Origin: BCD1 sp965230565 | Lineage (GTDB): Bacteria; Bacteroidota; Bacteroidia; Chitinophagales; Saprospiraceae | Direction: 5' to 3' | Assembly: GCA_965230565.1 (NCBI GenBank) | Contig: CBDDLH010000014.1 | Span: 62,001 to 126,000 of the forward strand | DNA length: 64,000 nt | Shown: one piece after another, positions 1 to 9,567 of the stretch | Layout: each line of letters starts with the position of its first letter | Position numbering within the stretch: the stretch's first letter is position 1 | Notes under the pieces: generated by a model | What the model saw: the letters and a program-made list of their open reading frames with translations, nothing else | What the model was told of the DNA's origin: nothing | Databases searched by the model: none | Made by a program: the position numbers and the translations under genes

Positions 1-8
1 TTTTTTCT

Positions 9-3000
9 ATGCCTTTTAAAAAGAAAAGTCATATTCAATCTCAGCAGTTTGAATCGATCACCATTACTTTGTCCTCACCGGATGAAATTCTGGAACGTTC
101 ATATGGTGAGGTTTTGAAACCGGAAACCATTAACTACAGGTCTTATAAACCGGAGCGTGACGGATTGTTCTGTGAGCGAATCTTCGGACCGGTGAAAGAC
201 TATGAATGTTATTGTGGGAAGTACAAGCGTATCCGTTATAAAGGAATCGTGTGTGACAGATGTGGTGTAGAGGTAACGGAGAAGAAAGTACGTCGTGAAC
301 GTATGGGACACATCAAATTGGTTGTGCCTGTAGTTCATATCTGGTTCTTCAAATCTTTGCCAAACAAGATCGGATACCTGCTTGGGCTCTCTTCCAAAAA
401 ACTGGAGAGCATCATATATTATGAGCGCTATGCAGTGATTCAGCCGGGTGTGAAAGAAGAGGATGGAATTGCAAGACTGGATCTTTTAACTGAAGAAGAA
501 TACCTCGATATTCTGGATACACTTCCGCCGGAAAATCAGATGCTGACGGATGATGATCCAAACAAATTTGTTGCCAAAATGGGGGCAGAGGCCGTTAAGG
601 ACCTTCTGGAAAGCCTCAAATTGGATGAGTTATCATTCGCTTTGCGTCACCAGGCAGCTAATGAGACTTCTCAGCAACGTAAATCTGAAGCCCTCAAGCG
701 CTTGCGTGTAGTGGAAGCTTTTAGAGATGGAATGTCTCGTATTGAGAACAGACCTGAATGGACTGTAATTCAGTATTTGCCAGTTGTGCCGCCTGAGTTG
801 CGCCCATTGGTATTGCTGGATGGTGGACGATTTGCAAGTTCTGACCTCAACGACCTCTATCGTCGTGTGATCATTCGTAACAATCGTCTGAAGCGTCTGT
901 TGGAGATTAAAGCTCCTGAGGTGATCCTCAGAAATGAGAAGAGGATGTTGCAGGAATCTGTGGATTCTCTGTTTGATAACTCCCGTAAATCCAACGCAGT
1001 TAAAGCGGAAGGTGGCCGTTCACTCAAATCCTTGAGTGATATCCTCAAAGGAAAGCAAGGTCGTTTCCGTCAGAACCTGTTGGGTAAACGTGTGGATTAC
1101 TCCGGTCGTTCAGTGATCGTGGTAGGTCCTACGCTTCAGCTCCACGAATGTGGATTGCCAAAAGGAATGGCTGCAGAGCTGTTCAAGCCATTTGTGATCC
1201 GTAAGCTGATTGAGAGAGGTATTGTTAAGACGGTTAAGTCTGCGAAGAAACTGGTAGATCGTAAAGATCCTGTGATCTGGGAGATTCTTGAAAATATTTT
1301 GAAAGGTCACCCGATCCTGCTCAACCGGGCTCCTACGCTGCACAGATTGTCGATCCAGGCTTTCCAGCCTAAGATGATCGAAGGAAAGGCGATTCAGTTG
1401 CACCCGCTTGTATGTGGTGCCTTCAATGCCGACTTTGATGGTGACCAGATGGCGGTACATGTACCGTTAAGTCAGTCCGCTATTCTTGAAGCTCAGGTGT
1501 TGATGCTTTCTTCTCACAATATGTTGAACCCGCAAAATGGTTCTCCGATTACCCTTCCTTCACAGGATATGGTTCTCGGATTATACTATATTACTAAAGA
1601 GAGATTGTCGACGGAGGATGAAAAAGTTTTGGGAGAAGGACAGCGTTTTTACTCACCTGAAGAGGTGATGATCGCATATAATGAGAATCGTTTGGATCTG
1701 CATGCCAAGATTCAGGCTCGTGTGAATATTGAGGATGAGGAAGGGAATCTTGTTTCTAAATTGACAGAAACTACCACAGGCCGAGTATTATTCAATGCCA
1801 TGGTACCTGAAAATATTCCATTCATCAACGAATTGCTGACGAAGAAGAACCTTCGTAAAATTATCGGTGATGTTTTGGAAAGAACAAGCTTTGCTGAAAC
1901 TGCCTTGTTCCTGGATGCCATCAAAGAGATGGGATTCTACTGGGCATTTAAAGGAGGGCTGTCTTTCAACCTGGGAGACCTGATTACTCCAACAGTTAAG
2001 CAAAACGTACTCGAAGAAGCTCAGTCTGAAGTTGATGATGTTTGGGATAACTACAACATTGGTTTGATTACCAATAATGAGCGTTATAACCAGATCATCG
2101 ACAAATGGACTTTTGCAGATAACAGGATCACAGATAACCTGATGAAAGAACTTGCGGAGCATAAGCAAGGTTTCAACTCGGTTTATATGATGCTGGACTC
2201 GGGGGCTCGTGGTTCCAAGCAGCAGATCAAGCAGCTTTGCGGACTTCGTGGACTGATGGCCAAGCCGAAAAAATCCGGTGATTCCGGTGGGGCGGTTATC
2301 GAAAACCCGATCCTTGCGAACTTTGTGGACGGACTTTCAGTACTCGAGTACTTTATCTCTACCCACGGTGCGCGTAAAGGTCTTGCGGATACGGCCCTGA
2401 AAACGGCCGATGCGGGTTACCTTACCCGTCGTCTTGTTGATGTAGCTCAGGATGTTGTGGTTATGGAAGACGATTGTACCACGCTTCGTGGAAAGGAAAC
2501 CACAGCTTTGAAAGAGAATGATAAAGTTGTTGAGGACCTTGCTTCAAGAATTGCTGGACGTTACCTGCTGCAGGATGTTATGCATCCGGAAACAGGAGAG
2601 CCTATCTTGAAAGCTGGTGAATATATCGATTCAAAAACTGCAGCTTTTATCGAAAAAGTTGGTGTTGAATCTGTATACATCCGTTCCGTACTTACCTGTG
2701 AAACCCGCAGGGGAGTATGTGCGAAATGTTACGGTAAGAACCTCGCCACAGGAAGAATTGCAGAAGAAGGAGATGCTGTTGGTATTATTGCTGCACAGTC
2801 TATCGGTGAGCCAGGTACCCAGTTGACCCTGCGTACCTTCCACATTGGTGGTGTGGCTTCGGTATCCAAAACAGAATCTGAGTTGGTTTCCAAGTTTGAA
2901 GGTAAGGCTGTATTTGACAGTATAAAGACAACAGAACGTATTGAGGATGACGGAAGCAAGACTTTGGTTGTTCTGTCACGTACTGGTGAATTGCGCATTA

Positions 3001-4319
3001 CGGATGACGAGAGTGGAAGGATTTTGGTTACTCACCATATTCCTTACGGATCGACTTTACATATAAAGGAAAATGCTACGGTTAAGAAAGGTGATTTGAT
3101 CTGTGAGTGGGATCCGTTTAATGCTGCGATTATTTCTGCAACGGCAGGTATCGTTAAATTTGAAGGACTCCAGGAAGGTATCAGTTACCGGGTGGAACGT
3201 GACGACCAGACAGGTTATGAGGAGATTGTGATCGTAGAATCCAAGAATAAGCGAATTATTCCAACCATCAAGATCCTGAGTAAGGATGGAGAGGAATTAC
3301 ACTCTTACAACCTTCCTGTGGGTGCCCACGTGGCCGTTGAAGAAGGCAGTGAGGTGAAAGGTGGTCAGATCATTGTGAAGATCCCTCGTCAGATGGGTAA
3401 GATCGCGGATATCACGGGTGGTCTTCCACGGGTAACCGAGTTGTTCGAAGCGCGTAATCCTTCTAATCCGGCGACGGTTTCCGAGATCGATGGTGTGGTT
3501 TCCTTTGGTCCTAAGATCAAACGTGGTAACCGTGAAGTAATCATCACAGCAAAAGATGAACAGCGTCGTAAATACCTCGTGAGTTTGTCCAAGCACCTGC
3601 TCGTTCAGGAAGGTGACTTCGTTCGCGCGGGTACTGAATTGTCTGATGGAGCAACAGCGCCTAGGGATATTTTGAATATCAGTGGTCCGTTTGCGGTACA
3701 GGAGTATCTGGTTAACGGTGTACAGGATGTTTACCGTTCCCAGGGTATTACCATCAACAACAAACACATTGAGGTAATCGTACGTCAAATGATGCGTAGA
3801 GTTCAGATCGAAGATCCGGGAGATACGAGCTTCCTCGAAGGGGAACCAGTTGAAAAGTACCACTTCTTCGAAATGAATGACTGGATCTTTGATAAGAAAG
3901 TAGTAACCGATGCTGGAGAGTCTAACAGGCTCAAGCAGGGACAATTGGTGTCTTTACGTCAGTTGAGAGAAGAGAATTCTTTCCTCAAGCGTAATGACAG
4001 GAAAGTCGTGACTTTCCGTGATGCAGTTCCGGCTACTTCAAGTCCGCTGCTGCTTGGTATTACCAAGTCCTCTTTGGGTACTCCAAGCTGGATTTCAGCG
4101 GCTTCTTTCCAGGAAACGACCAAAGTATTGAGTACCGCTGCGATCGGTGCCAAGCAGGACTTCCTGATGGGGCTCAAAGAAAACGTTATCATTGGAAAAC
4201 GTATCCCGGCAGGTACCGGTTTGAAAAAGTACAAAGACCTGTTTGTAACTACAGTTGAAGCGCAGGAGGCTTATGAAGCCAGACACGCTCACGTTGAAGA
4301 AGAAGAATTTGAAGATTAA
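9..4319 (+). CDS. rpoC: DNA-directed RNA polymerase subunit beta-prime
   Basis: This is the catalytic largest subunit of RNA polymerase, 1436 aa, the usual Bacteroidota length. The N-terminal zinc ribbon (CYCGKY...CDRCG, about residues 67-86) is present. The active-site loop NADFDGDQMAVH lies at about residues 473-484, with the three Asp that bind catalytic magnesium. The second zinc site shows as a Cys near residue 825 plus CETRRGVCAKCYG near 896. The trigger-loop region and the C-terminal clamp follow without interruption. The start ATG is 9 bp into the window, so rpoB probably lies just outside, as in the conserved rpoBC operon (inference). A strong hairpin closes the unit at 4352. Confidence 0.98.
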   Translation: MPFKKKSHIQSQQFESITITLSSPDEILERSYGEVLKPETINYRSYKPERDGLFCERIFGPVKDYECYCGKYKRIRYKGIVCDRCGVEVTEKKVRRERMGHIKLVVPVVHIWFFKSLPNKIGYLLGLSSKKLESIIYYERYAVIQPGVKEEDGIARLDLLTEEEYLDILDTLPPENQMLTDDDPNKFVAKMGAEAVKDLLESLKLDELSFALRHQAANETSQQRKSEALKRLRVVEAFRDGMSRIENRPEWTVIQYLPVVPPELRPLVLLDGGRFASSDLNDLYRRVIIRNNRLKRLLEIKAPEVILRNEKRMLQESVDSLFDNSRKSNAVKAEGGRSLKSLSDILKGKQGRFRQNLLGKRVDYSGRSVIVVGPTLQLHECGLPKGMAAELFKPFVIRKLIERGIVKTVKSAKKLVDRKDPVIWEILENILKGHPILLNRAPTLHRLSIQAFQPKMIEGKAIQLHPLVCGAFNADFDGDQMAVHVPLSQSAILEAQVLMLSSHNMLNPQNGSPITLPSQDMVLGLYYITKERLSTEDEKVLGEGQRFYSPEEVMIAYNENRLDLHAKIQARVNIEDEEGNLVSKLTETTTGRVLFNAMVPENIPFINELLTKKNLRKIIGDVLERTSFAETALFLDAIKEMGFYWAFKGGLSFNLGDLITPTVKQNVLEEAQSEVDDVWDNYNIGLITNNERYNQIIDKWTFADNRITDNLMKELAEHKQGFNSVYMMLDSGARGSKQQIKQLCGLRGLMAKPKKSGDSGGAVIENPILANFVDGLSVLEYFISTHGARKGLADTALKTADAGYLTRRLVDVAQDVVVMEDDCTTLRGKETTALKENDKVVEDLASRIAGRYLLQDVMHPETGEPILKAGEYIDSKTAAFIEKVGVESVYIRSVLTCETRRGVCAKCYGKNLATGRIAEEGDAVGIIAAQSIGEPGTQLTLRTFHIGGVASVSKTESELVSKFEGKAVFDSIKTTERIEDDGSKTLVVLSRTGELRITDDESGRILVTHHIPYGSTLHIKENATVKKGDLICEWDPFNAAIISATAGIVKFEGLQEGISYRVERDDQTGYEEIVIVESKNKRIIPTIKILSKDGEELHSYNLPVGAHVAVEEGSEVKGGQIIVKIPRQMGKIADITGGLPRVTELFEARNPSNPATVSEIDGVVSFGPKIKRGNREVIITAKDEQRRKYLVSLSKHLLVQEGDFVRAGTELSDGATAPRDILNISGPFAVQEYLVNGVQDVYRSQGITINNKHIEVIVRQMMRRVQIEDPGDTSFLEGEPVEKYHFFEMNDWIFDKKVVTDAGESNRLKQGQLVSLRQLREENSFLKRNDRKVVTFRDAVPATSSPLLLGITKSSLGTPSWISAASFQETTKVLSTAAIGAKQDFLMGLKENVIIGKRIPAGTGLKKYKDLFVTTVEAQEAYEARHAHVEEEEFED

Positions 4320-4351
4320 TTATCTTCAACTTTAAGAATATTTGAATTGAA

Positions 4352-4392
4352 AAGCCCTTGTCCGGATGTCCGGGCAAGGGCTTAATTTTTTC
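4352..4392 (+). terminator. intrinsic terminator of rpoC
   Basis: A 14 bp stem runs from AAGCCCTTG to CAAGGGCTT, with CCGG/CCGG inside, one G-T wobble and an ATGT loop (arms 4352-4365 and 4370-4383). It is followed by AATTTTTTCC. It lies 33 bp after the rpoC stop. Confidence 0.85.
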
Positions 4393-4523
4393 CAAAATGC
4401 CCAAAATTCATGCACCTCTAGGGTTCTGTTTTTTCGACTAATTATTTTTTGTATGTAAAGTTCTGGTAACCTTTGTCATCCTTAATAGTGATTTTTGTTA
4501 CTATACTTCCAAAATTCATTTCT

Positions 4524-4531
4524 TAATTTTG
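4524..4531 (+). promoter_or_regulatory. possible -7 box (TAATTTTG) for the small membrane protein gene
   Basis: TAATTTTG matches the Bacteroidota -7 consensus TAnnTTTG and lies 30 bp before the GTG start at 4562. A TTTG at 4494-4497 could serve as the -33 element, but the spacer of about 26 bp is longer than usual. Only the -7 match is reasonably good. Confidence 0.35.
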
Positions 4532-4561
4532 CATATGATCTATGTTGAATAAATACGATAA

Positions 4562-4975
4562 GTGTCTGAAAAATTAAATATCAAGGCCATTTTTATGCTG
4601 GCAGTATTCCTTCCAACATTTTTTGTGCAGTCCTGGAAGGTGACACTTGTGTATGCCTGGTATTATTCCAACAGAGATAAAATAGCCGAAAAATTTTGTG
4701 AAAACCTGGATAGACCGGAATTGATGTGTTCAGGAAAATGTCATTTGTCCAAAGTGATCGAAGATGTGAAAGAGGATCGTGATCAGTGGAAGAAAAACGC
4801 TCAACGATCCATTGATGAAAGAACTATCAACCTGTTTCATCCAAAACAGCACCCCTCAACAATAAAATTATCTGACCTCCTGGCAGATGACGGGGATTTT
4901 TATTATCAGGAACCCTTTTCTGATCCGGAACAACCTTCTGTTTTTCACCCTCCTAAATATGGTTTAGCCATCTAA
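4562..4975 (+). CDS. small membrane protein with CxxxC motif, upstream of TonB receptor
   Basis: 137 aa with a GTG start. One hydrophobic segment at about residues 8-33 is followed by a Cys motif, C46 and C56-S-G-K-C60 (C-x9-CxxxC), then a charged helix and an acidic tail. From memory, small Bacteroidota proteins with one membrane segment and a CNGKC-like motif are often found beside TonB-dependent metal receptors. I know no assigned function. Placement just before a receptor with a copper-type motif suggests a role in metal acquisition or handling, perhaps as a periplasmic or inner-membrane metal-binding partner. The GTG is the only start giving the full membrane segment. Confidence 0.7.
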   Translation: MSEKLNIKAIFMLAVFLPTFFVQSWKVTLVYAWYYSNRDKIAEKFCENLDRPELMCSGKCHLSKVIEDVKEDRDQWKKNAQRSIDERTINLFHPKQHPSTIKLSDLLADDGDFYYQEPFSDPEQPSVFHPPKYGLAI

Positions 4976-5331
4976 ACATTATTCTGTTTTCTGGTGAAAT
5001 TTCGTGCTTGTGTTTGCAGTTACCTACCTATGTCAAACCTAATGTTTTTCTATAGGAAGGAGTGTAGAAGTAAACCAGGTCGAATGCTTTCGAACGATTT
5101 ATTGTGGAAGTGGACCAAAGAAAGCATAACCATAAAGGTTAAGATGCAACCGAACAATGCGTCTGTCTGCTCTTCCATGATGTTTAACGGTACTGTATTT
5201 AATACCAGCTATTATGGGAACTCATAATGGTTTTGGATTAATCGTTGGTTAAAATGATGATGTAACCGGGTATTTCCGGTGACGTTAGCATTTGCATTTC
5301 AACACATTTAAACCATATTAATTTAAAAATC
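4976..5331. other. intergenic stretch, no gene supported
   Basis: An open frame at 4994-5227 (77 aa, GTG start) has no recognisable signal, domain or protein-like composition, and I do not call it. A small hairpin ACCGG/CCGGT (5265-5269 with 5276-5280) lies 50 bp before the TonB receptor start, within its probable leader. Confidence 0.5.
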
Positions 5332-7629
5332 ATGATTAAAAATATTTTTCTTTTTTCTGCTTTTCTACTGATTAGCCTCGGGGTTTTTGCCCAAACCGCA
5401 AATACCCTCGAAGGGATTGTTTTCGAGAATCAAAGTAACGAACCTGTTTCGCAGGCACTGGTAGTCATAAAAGGCACAACAACATCAACTTTAACAGACG
5501 ATAAGGGCCAATTTAAACTTGAAGTGGCCACGGGTGAGGTAATTACGGTTTGGGTGTCTCATTTGGGATATAAGGATTTTGAAATAGAGATAAAAGCTTC
5601 AGAATATCTCAAGATCGGTCTTGAAATCCTGCCGGTAATTACAGAGGAGATTTTGGTTTCGGGCAACTCTATGCGCGAAGTGGCTCAATCTACTATAATA
5701 AAAAATGAAGTAAGGATGACAGGAAAGCAAAAAAATGTAGCTGACCTTTTCATTGGTGTCAATGGATTTAATGTCATCAAAAGAGGAGGTTATGCAATGG
5801 ATCCTGCTTTCCGCTCCTTTAAATATGAGCAATTGAACATCCAGGTAGACGGTGGAACGAAAGTAATGCATGCATGTCCAAACCGGATGGATCCCATTAC
5901 TACCCATGTCATGTCCGAAGAAATAGAACGGATCGAATTAATCAAAGGACCTTTCAGTATGAGGTTCGGACCCAATTTTGGAGGAGTCATCAATTTGATC
6001 ACCCAGAATACCCCAACGAAGAGTGATTATGGATTCCACGGTGGAGTGCATGCCGGTTATGAATCCAATGGAAATGGTAAACTCCTAGGTGTTTCGCTGA
6101 GTAATGCTTCTGAGAAATATGATATTTCCGTAACCGGCGAGATCCATGATTTTGAAGACTATACAGATGGTCATGGAGAGGTGGTTCCTTCCGGGTTCAA
6201 ATCCTATGACTATTCTGCCAAAGTTGGTTTAAATCCGGGGAAAGACCAACGAGTACAGGTACTCTGGCGTCAATCCTATGGAAAGGATGTCAAGCATGCC
6301 GGGCTGCCAATGGACACTGAACATGACAACAGTAGTGTACTCAGTGTAGACTACAAAAAACAAAATATCACAGAGAAGTTATATGCCATCAGTGCAAAGG
6401 GCTATTATTCGTATGTCGATCATCTGATGACTAATGAAAACAGGCCAAATTTTGGAATGGTATTCGCTTCTTCTCCTGTATTTGCTACAACATATGGGGG
6501 GAAGTTTGAACTAACTTTACTGCCCACAAAAAAAATGATTCTTTATGCTGGTATTGATTTAAATACCATTGCCAGAGAAGGTGATCGTACCCGAACGGTA
6601 AAGCGAAACATGATGAATCCGGAGATTGTATTTGATCCTCCGAAAGTATTTGTCGATTTAATATGGCAGGATGCGATATTGGCAGATTATGGAGTATTTG
6701 GTGAGACCAAGTTTTTACTGAATCCCAAAATGACGCTTGCCGCCGGTACCCGTTTGGACTATGTCGTTAGTGAAGCCGCGGCACCTGCAGCTGATTTTAA
6801 AGCGCTGTATCCGGATCTTGATAAAAAGCAGGAAGTCAATATTAGTGGTAGTTTGACCTTGGATTATGCTTTTGGTGCCAAAACCAAGCTTCAGTTGGCC
6901 GTGGGAAGAGGAGTCCGGGCGGCAAACATGATGGAACGATATGTCAATCATTTTTCCATCAATGTTGATCCTTATGAATATGTAGGTAACCCTGAACTTA
7001 AACCGGAAGCGAACCACCAGGTGGAGCTATCACTGGAGGGTGAGGTGAGCAAGGTAGTTTACGGGGCCAGTATTTTCTATTCCTACATTACCAATTTCAT
7101 CACCGGAGCGATTGATACGACAATTTCACGAAAGTTTTCTCCATGGCTGGAGCCTAAGAACGCCAAGAGGTTTCAGAATGTTGATGTAGCTACACAGGCA
7201 GGAGTGGAGTTTTTTGTGGGCGTGAGTATTGTTGATGGTTTATCAGCCAGGGCAGAAGTGTCTTACACCAAGACAAAAAACGTCGATTTTGATGAACCAT
7301 TACCATTGATCTCTCCTTTTACCACACTGGCTTCTGTAACCTATCAAAGAGAGAAATTCTGGTTGGATTTAAGAGGAAGGTTTGTTGCTGAACAAAATGA
7401 AATCGCCAAATCATTTGGTGAAACAGTGACGCCTGCTTATAAAACTTTTGACTTCCGAGCCGGAGTAAAACCGTTTAAAGGAATGACAGTTGGCATCGCT
7501 GTTCAAAATATATTTGATGAAGCTTACTATGATCATCTGTCTTTTGGGTACAAAAACTCAGATACCAATAGCGGCAGGATTTATGATCCGGGAAGGAACT
7601 TTACCGCTTTTTTTAAATATAAGTTTTAA
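5332..7629 (+). CDS. TonB-dependent receptor, probably copper-type
   Basis: 765 aa outer-membrane receptor with a signal peptide (residues 1-20, cleavage after FAQ). A carboxypeptidase-D-like regulatory domain (about 22-105) is followed by a plug domain (about 108-225, ending in the typical IELIKGPFSMRFGPNFGGVINL region) and a beta-barrel that ends in Phe. The plug carries HACPNRMDP, so C182 and M186 form a CxxxM pair as in OprC/NosA copper receptors. In the barrel, H322 and M327 could supply the other half of the site, but I could not align them. The Cys-motif protein at 4562 probably belongs to the same unit. Receptor identity is certain; copper is inferred from the motif. Iron or another metal is the alternative. 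Confidence 0.93.
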   Translation: MIKNIFLFSAFLLISLGVFAQTANTLEGIVFENQSNEPVSQALVVIKGTTTSTLTDDKGQFKLEVATGEVITVWVSHLGYKDFEIEIKASEYLKIGLEILPVITEEILVSGNSMREVAQSTIIKNEVRMTGKQKNVADLFIGVNGFNVIKRGGYAMDPAFRSFKYEQLNIQVDGGTKVMHACPNRMDPITTHVMSEEIERIELIKGPFSMRFGPNFGGVINLITQNTPTKSDYGFHGGVHAGYESNGNGKLLGVSLSNASEKYDISVTGEIHDFEDYTDGHGEVVPSGFKSYDYSAKVGLNPGKDQRVQVLWRQSYGKDVKHAGLPMDTEHDNSSVLSVDYKKQNITEKLYAISAKGYYSYVDHLMTNENRPNFGMVFASSPVFATTYGGKFELTLLPTKKMILYAGIDLNTIAREGDRTRTVKRNMMNPEIVFDPPKVFVDLIWQDAILADYGVFGETKFLLNPKMTLAAGTRLDYVVSEAAAPAADFKALYPDLDKKQEVNISGSLTLDYAFGAKTKLQLAVGRGVRAANMMERYVNHFSINVDPYEYVGNPELKPEANHQVELSLEGEVSKVVYGASIFYSYITNFITGAIDTTISRKFSPWLEPKNAKRFQNVDVATQAGVEFFVGVSIVDGLSARAEVSYTKTKNVDFDEPLPLISPFTTLASVTYQREKFWLDLRGRFVAEQNEIAKSFGETVTPAYKTFDFRAGVKPFKGMTVGIAVQNIFDEAYYDHLSFGYKNSDTNSGRIYDPGRNFTAFFKYKF

Positions 7630-7827
7630 AGTAAAAAAGCTAAATAGTTCTTCTTTTTTCATTGATAACCATTTAGTATGCGGGGATTTTTGAAAATACA
7701 AATAAAACAAAAGGGGACCAATTCATGTAATATAGGTTTCTGAAAATCAACTGATTGGAAAAACTATAATGTTGTGTTTTTAAAAATTACCGCCTAAATA
7801 AAGATATAACGTTTTGAAATATTCGAG

Positions 7828-7861
7828 GGGAAGTTGGCGACATGGCCGGCTTCCCTTTTTT
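7828..7861 (+). terminator. intrinsic terminator
   Basis: An 11 bp stem GGGAAGTTGGC / GCCGGCTTCCC (two G-T pairs, loop GACATG) is followed immediately by six T. It lies about 200 bp after the TonB receptor stop, and no other gene precedes it. Confidence 0.75.
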
Positions 7862-7943
7862 ACACAACTTCTACATTCAGTGGTCGATATAAGGGGTGTT
7901 CAGAAAAATTTGTAGTTATAAAATATTCAGGAAAATGTAGTCA

Positions 7944-8089
7944 GATTGCTAAGCCGACTGTAAGGAGGATTGGTAAGCTGACGGATGACAAAGAGAAAAT
8001 ACCTTCGAAACCGGCTTAGCAATCCTTTTATTTTTCTATGTAATTTTTTCCCCTAATTCGCTATTCGATACCTTGCCTGCTATCGCAGG
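7944..8089. repeat. inverted and direct short repeats between TonB receptor and cupin gene
   Basis: GATTGCTAAGCCG (7944-7956) recurs as its exact complement CGGCTTAGCAATC (8012-8024). A degenerate direct copy, GGATTGGTAAGCTGAC, sits between them at about 7967-7982. A further small hairpin CCTGC-TATC-GCAGG lies at 8076-8089, followed by GGCAGG. The rest of 7630-8132 holds only the terminator at 7828; no gene is supported. Confidence 0.55.
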
Positions 8090-8132
8090 AAGGCAGGTGT
8101 AGAAGCTAACAAGTAACATCCATTTTGAAAAA

Positions 8133-8471
8133 TCATCGATCAAAATGCAAAGCCAGCCAAATACTAGGCTCCTGCTCATCCGTCCATTCCACCCGATGCC
8201 TGATATGGGCCGGAAGCATAATATAATCACCGGGTTCTAAAGAAATGATATCATCTTCACCTTCAATTTTCAGTCCGGCACTTCCGGAAAGTAAAACAAC
8301 CCATTCGTCTCGCTCCTGATCGTACCATTCTCCCGGTGGGGTGGCTTGTCCGGTAGAGATAATTCTTTCGAGCTTAAATGCATTGTTTTCCTGTAATGTT
8401 TGAAATACTTCTTTCTTTGGATCAGGAGGGAGGCTTGCAAAGAGATTGTTAATATTAAGGTGACCGGACAT
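8133..8471 (-). CDS. cupin-domain protein
   Basis: 112 aa single-domain cupin. The first cupin motif region is TPPGEWYDQERDEWVVLLSG (about residues 44-63) and the second PGDYIMLPAHIRHRVEWT (about 80-97), with the usual conserved Gly, Pro and His. The first motif has fewer His than a classic metal site (E/D-rich instead), so metal binding is uncertain. It has no signal peptide, so it is cytoplasmic. It is monocistronic and convergent with the TonB receptor. The substrate is not predictable; small stand-alone cupins of this type are usually annotated only by fold. Confidence 0.85.
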   Translation of the reverse strand: MSGHLNINNLFASLPPDPKKEVFQTLQENNAFKLERIISTGQATPPGEWYDQERDEWVVLLSGSAGLKIEGEDDIISLEPGDYIMLPAHIRHRVEWTDEQEPSIWLALHFDR

Positions 8472-8627
8472 TTTTGCGTTTTTTTATGGATTTTGAAAGG
8501 AAATGGCTCCAAAGTAAACAATTGAAACCTAAAGGTGTTGAATTTTTCGTAGTATTGTTTCGGGGAAACCCTGTAACGAAATTATTTTAATTAACTTTTA
8601 CTATCAATTTTCAAACCAAACTTTTTT

Positions 8628-9491
8628 ATGATGAAAAGACAGTTTATTGTTTTATTATCTCTCGTGGTTTTTTTGGCTACTGCATATTCAGTAAATGCAC
8701 AAATTAACACACCTCGCCCTAGTCCTACTGCTGAATTGACACAGGAAGTAGGTCTGACAAAAGTAACGATCAACTACTCACGCCCTGGCGTAAAGGGACG
8801 TACGATTTTTGCTGCTGATGGACTGGTACCTTTTGGCAAACTGTGGCGTTTTGGAGCCAATAGCGCTACAAAAATTTCTTTTAGCGATGATGTAAAAATT
8901 GCAGGAAATGAATTGAAGGCAGGTGCTTATGCGATCCTGGCGACTCCCGGAGCTGAAAAATGGACCTTTAACTTCTATACCTACGAAAGTGGGAACTGGG
9001 GATCTTACGTTGAAAAAGATCCGGCTGTTTCTGTTTCTGCAAAGGCTTATCAGTTGCCGGAAGGAGTACATGTGGAAACTTTTTCTTTGGATATCAATAA
9101 TATCAAGAATACCTCTGCAACTTTGGATATGGTTTGGGCAGGTACCTATGTTGCCGTTCCAATAGAAGTTTTTGTTGACGAACGTGTTGAAAAGGACATC
9201 GCCAGAGTATTGGCAGGACCTTCTGCTGGAGATTACTATGCTGCAGCTTCCTACTACCACGAAGCAGGGAAAGACCTGAATAAAGCACTCGAATGGATTC
9301 AGAAAGCTACGCACGTAGAAAACCCAAGGTTCTGGCAGGTAAGACGTGAAGCCCTTATCCTGGCTGATCTGGAAAGATTTGACGAAGCTGTCAAAGCGGC
9401 TAAGAAATCATTGGAACTGGCCCAGAAAGCTGGTAATGATGACTATGTAGCTATGAACAAGAAGAGTATCGCTGAGTGGGGTAAGAAGTAA
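8628..9491 (+). CDS. secreted DUF2911 protein with TPR-like tail
   Basis: 287 aa with a signal peptide (cleavage after VNAQ, about residue 25). The DUF2911 core (about 30-165) includes YSRPGVKGRTIF and PFGKLWRFGANSAT, both typical of this Bacteroidota family of unknown function. The C-terminal 90 residues are alpha-helical with a TPR-like pattern (DYYAAASYYHEAGKDLNKAL, then ALILADLERFDEAVKAAKKS). Two adjacent ATG codons at 8628 and 8631 give equivalent starts. It is monocistronic. Function is unknown; location is periplasmic or cell surface. Confidence 0.9.
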   Translation: MMKRQFIVLLSLVVFLATAYSVNAQINTPRPSPTAELTQEVGLTKVTINYSRPGVKGRTIFAADGLVPFGKLWRFGANSATKISFSDDVKIAGNELKAGAYAILATPGAEKWTFNFYTYESGNWGSYVEKDPAVSVSAKAYQLPEGVHVETFSLDINNIKNTSATLDMVWAGTYVAVPIEVFVDERVEKDIARVLAGPSAGDYYAAASYYHEAGKDLNKALEWIQKATHVENPRFWQVRREALILADLERFDEAVKAAKKSLELAQKAGNDDYVAMNKKSIAEWGKK

Positions 9492-9495
9492 TATT

Positions 9496-9563
9496 CTGGT
9501 TTCAGGTTTCTTGTTACAAGTTGCCAGTTAATAACCAGTAACCAGAAACCAGTAACCAGAAAC
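9496..9563. repeat. AACCAGTAACCAG-type permutation repeat
   Basis: A short stretch is built from variants of GTAACCA/GAAACCA. CTGGTTTC at 9496-9503 is complementary to GAAACCAG at 9545-9552, so it can fold. Related stretches occur at 41415-41565. It sits between two convergent genes. Confidence 0.6.
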
Positions 9564-9567
9564 TGAA

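Noticed and set aside
3297..3944. 215 aa minus-strand open frame inside rpoC
   Set aside because: Fully overlaps a certain gene in antisense and has no protein-like features.
4994..5227. 77 aa open frame between the small membrane protein and the TonB receptor
   Set aside because: GTG start, no signal, domain or coherent composition; most likely chance.
8778..9314. 178 aa minus-strand open frame inside the DUF2911 gene
   Set aside because: Antisense shadow; the plus-strand gene has signal peptide and family motifs.
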